Below are positions 5,618 through 5,786 of a stretch of DNA of 5,786 nucleotides, one piece after another (positions within the stretch are counted from its first letter, which is position 1; each line of letters begins with the position of its first letter). Source of the stretch: Pseudomonadota bacterium (GTDB lineage Bacteria; Pseudomonadota; Alphaproteobacteria; Rhizobiales; Beijerinckiaceae); assembly GCA_023423995.1 (NCBI GenBank), contig JAFAEL010000264.1, positions 1 to 5,786 of the forward strand, given 5' to 3'. Position numbers and translations under genes: made by a program. A model generated the notes under the pieces. That model was not told the origin of the DNA. It did not search any database and saw only the letters and a list, made by a program, of their open reading frames with translations.

Positions 5618-5786
5618 GCGGCGAGGATGGCGGTTTTCTCGCGCGCTGGTCGCGCCGGAAGCTCGCCGTCGAGCAGGAGGCCGCCCGCCGCATCGTTCCC
5701 GCCTCGGCCCCCGAGCCGGCAGCGGATGAAGGCCCGGCCGCTCCCGACGAGGCGCTGAGCGAGGAGGAGCTCGCGCTTCTGCCGCG
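5614..5786 (+). CDS. DUF3306 domain-containing protein (3' partial)
   Basis: Only the first 57 codons are present; the gene runs off the right edge. The opening 'GGFLARWSRRKLAVEQE' (6-22) is the hallmark N-terminus of DUF3306 proteins. It is followed by a disordered Ala/Pro/Glu/Asp linker (about 27-47) and the acidic 'LSEEELALLP' (48-57) that precedes the conserved core in this family. DUF3306 genes generally follow DUF3305 and precede a TorD-like chaperone next to formate dehydrogenase, so the missing sequence is expected to continue that way. The start is GTG, sharing GTGA with the DUF3305 stop. No signal peptide or membrane segment is visible. Molecular function is unknown; the family call rests on the N-terminal signature and on synteny. 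Confidence 0.82.
   Translation, partial: MSGEDGGFLARWSRRKLAVEQEAARRIVPASAPEPAADEGPAAPDEALSEEELALLP

Noticed and set aside
1..5786. CRISPR arrays, insertion sequences, tRNA or rRNA genes
   Set aside because: No spaced direct repeats, terminal inverted repeats with a transposase, cloverleaf sequences or rRNA-like stretches were seen on either strand.

Overview
The window is GC-rich (roughly two thirds G+C, with G/C favoured at third codon positions) and almost fully coding. The proteins read best as those of an alphaproteobacterium, most likely of the Hyphomicrobiales (Methylobacterium/Bosea/Bradyrhizobium-like). That placement rests on remembered family resemblance and composition, not on a search. 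I see no RNA gene, mobile element, CRISPR array or long repeat.

Layout. (1) Positions 1-660, + strand: the C-terminal part of a WD40-repeat protein fused to a class I c-type cytochrome, cut by the left edge. (2) Positions 667-2688, - strand, convergent with (1) and only 6 bases from it: a 673-residue polyferredoxin that looks like a rebuilt HdrA (heterodisulfide reductase subunit A). It keeps the HdrA N-terminal cysteines, carries four ferredoxin-type clusters and has a zinc-ribbon-like CxxC/CxxC tail, but lacks the flavin-binding glycine motif. (3) Positions 2689-2797: a 109-bp, locally AT-rich divergent promoter region, the only real intergenic gap. (4) Positions 2798-5786, + strand: five genes, each overlapping the next by exactly four bases (GTGA, GTGA, ATGA, GTGA). 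They are a biotin/lipoate-ligase-like protein, DUF6505, DUF6352, DUF3305 and the start of DUF3306, which runs off the right edge.

How the genes may work together. DUF3305 and DUF3306 proteins, with a large 4Fe-4S protein and a TorD-type chaperone, are commonly found beside molybdenum formate dehydrogenase genes in proteobacteria. The window is therefore best read as the accessory half of a formate dehydrogenase locus; the TorD-like and catalytic genes would be expected just beyond position 5786. The cytochrome and the polyferredoxin are plausible electron carriers, and the coupled operon plausibly encodes maturation or assembly factors. None of the five operon products has an established biochemical function that I know of, so this is an inference from context.

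The points most worth following are the HdrA-derived protein without a visible flavin motif, the ligase-fold protein whose catalytic lysine position is arginine, and the tightly coupled set of uncharacterised families.
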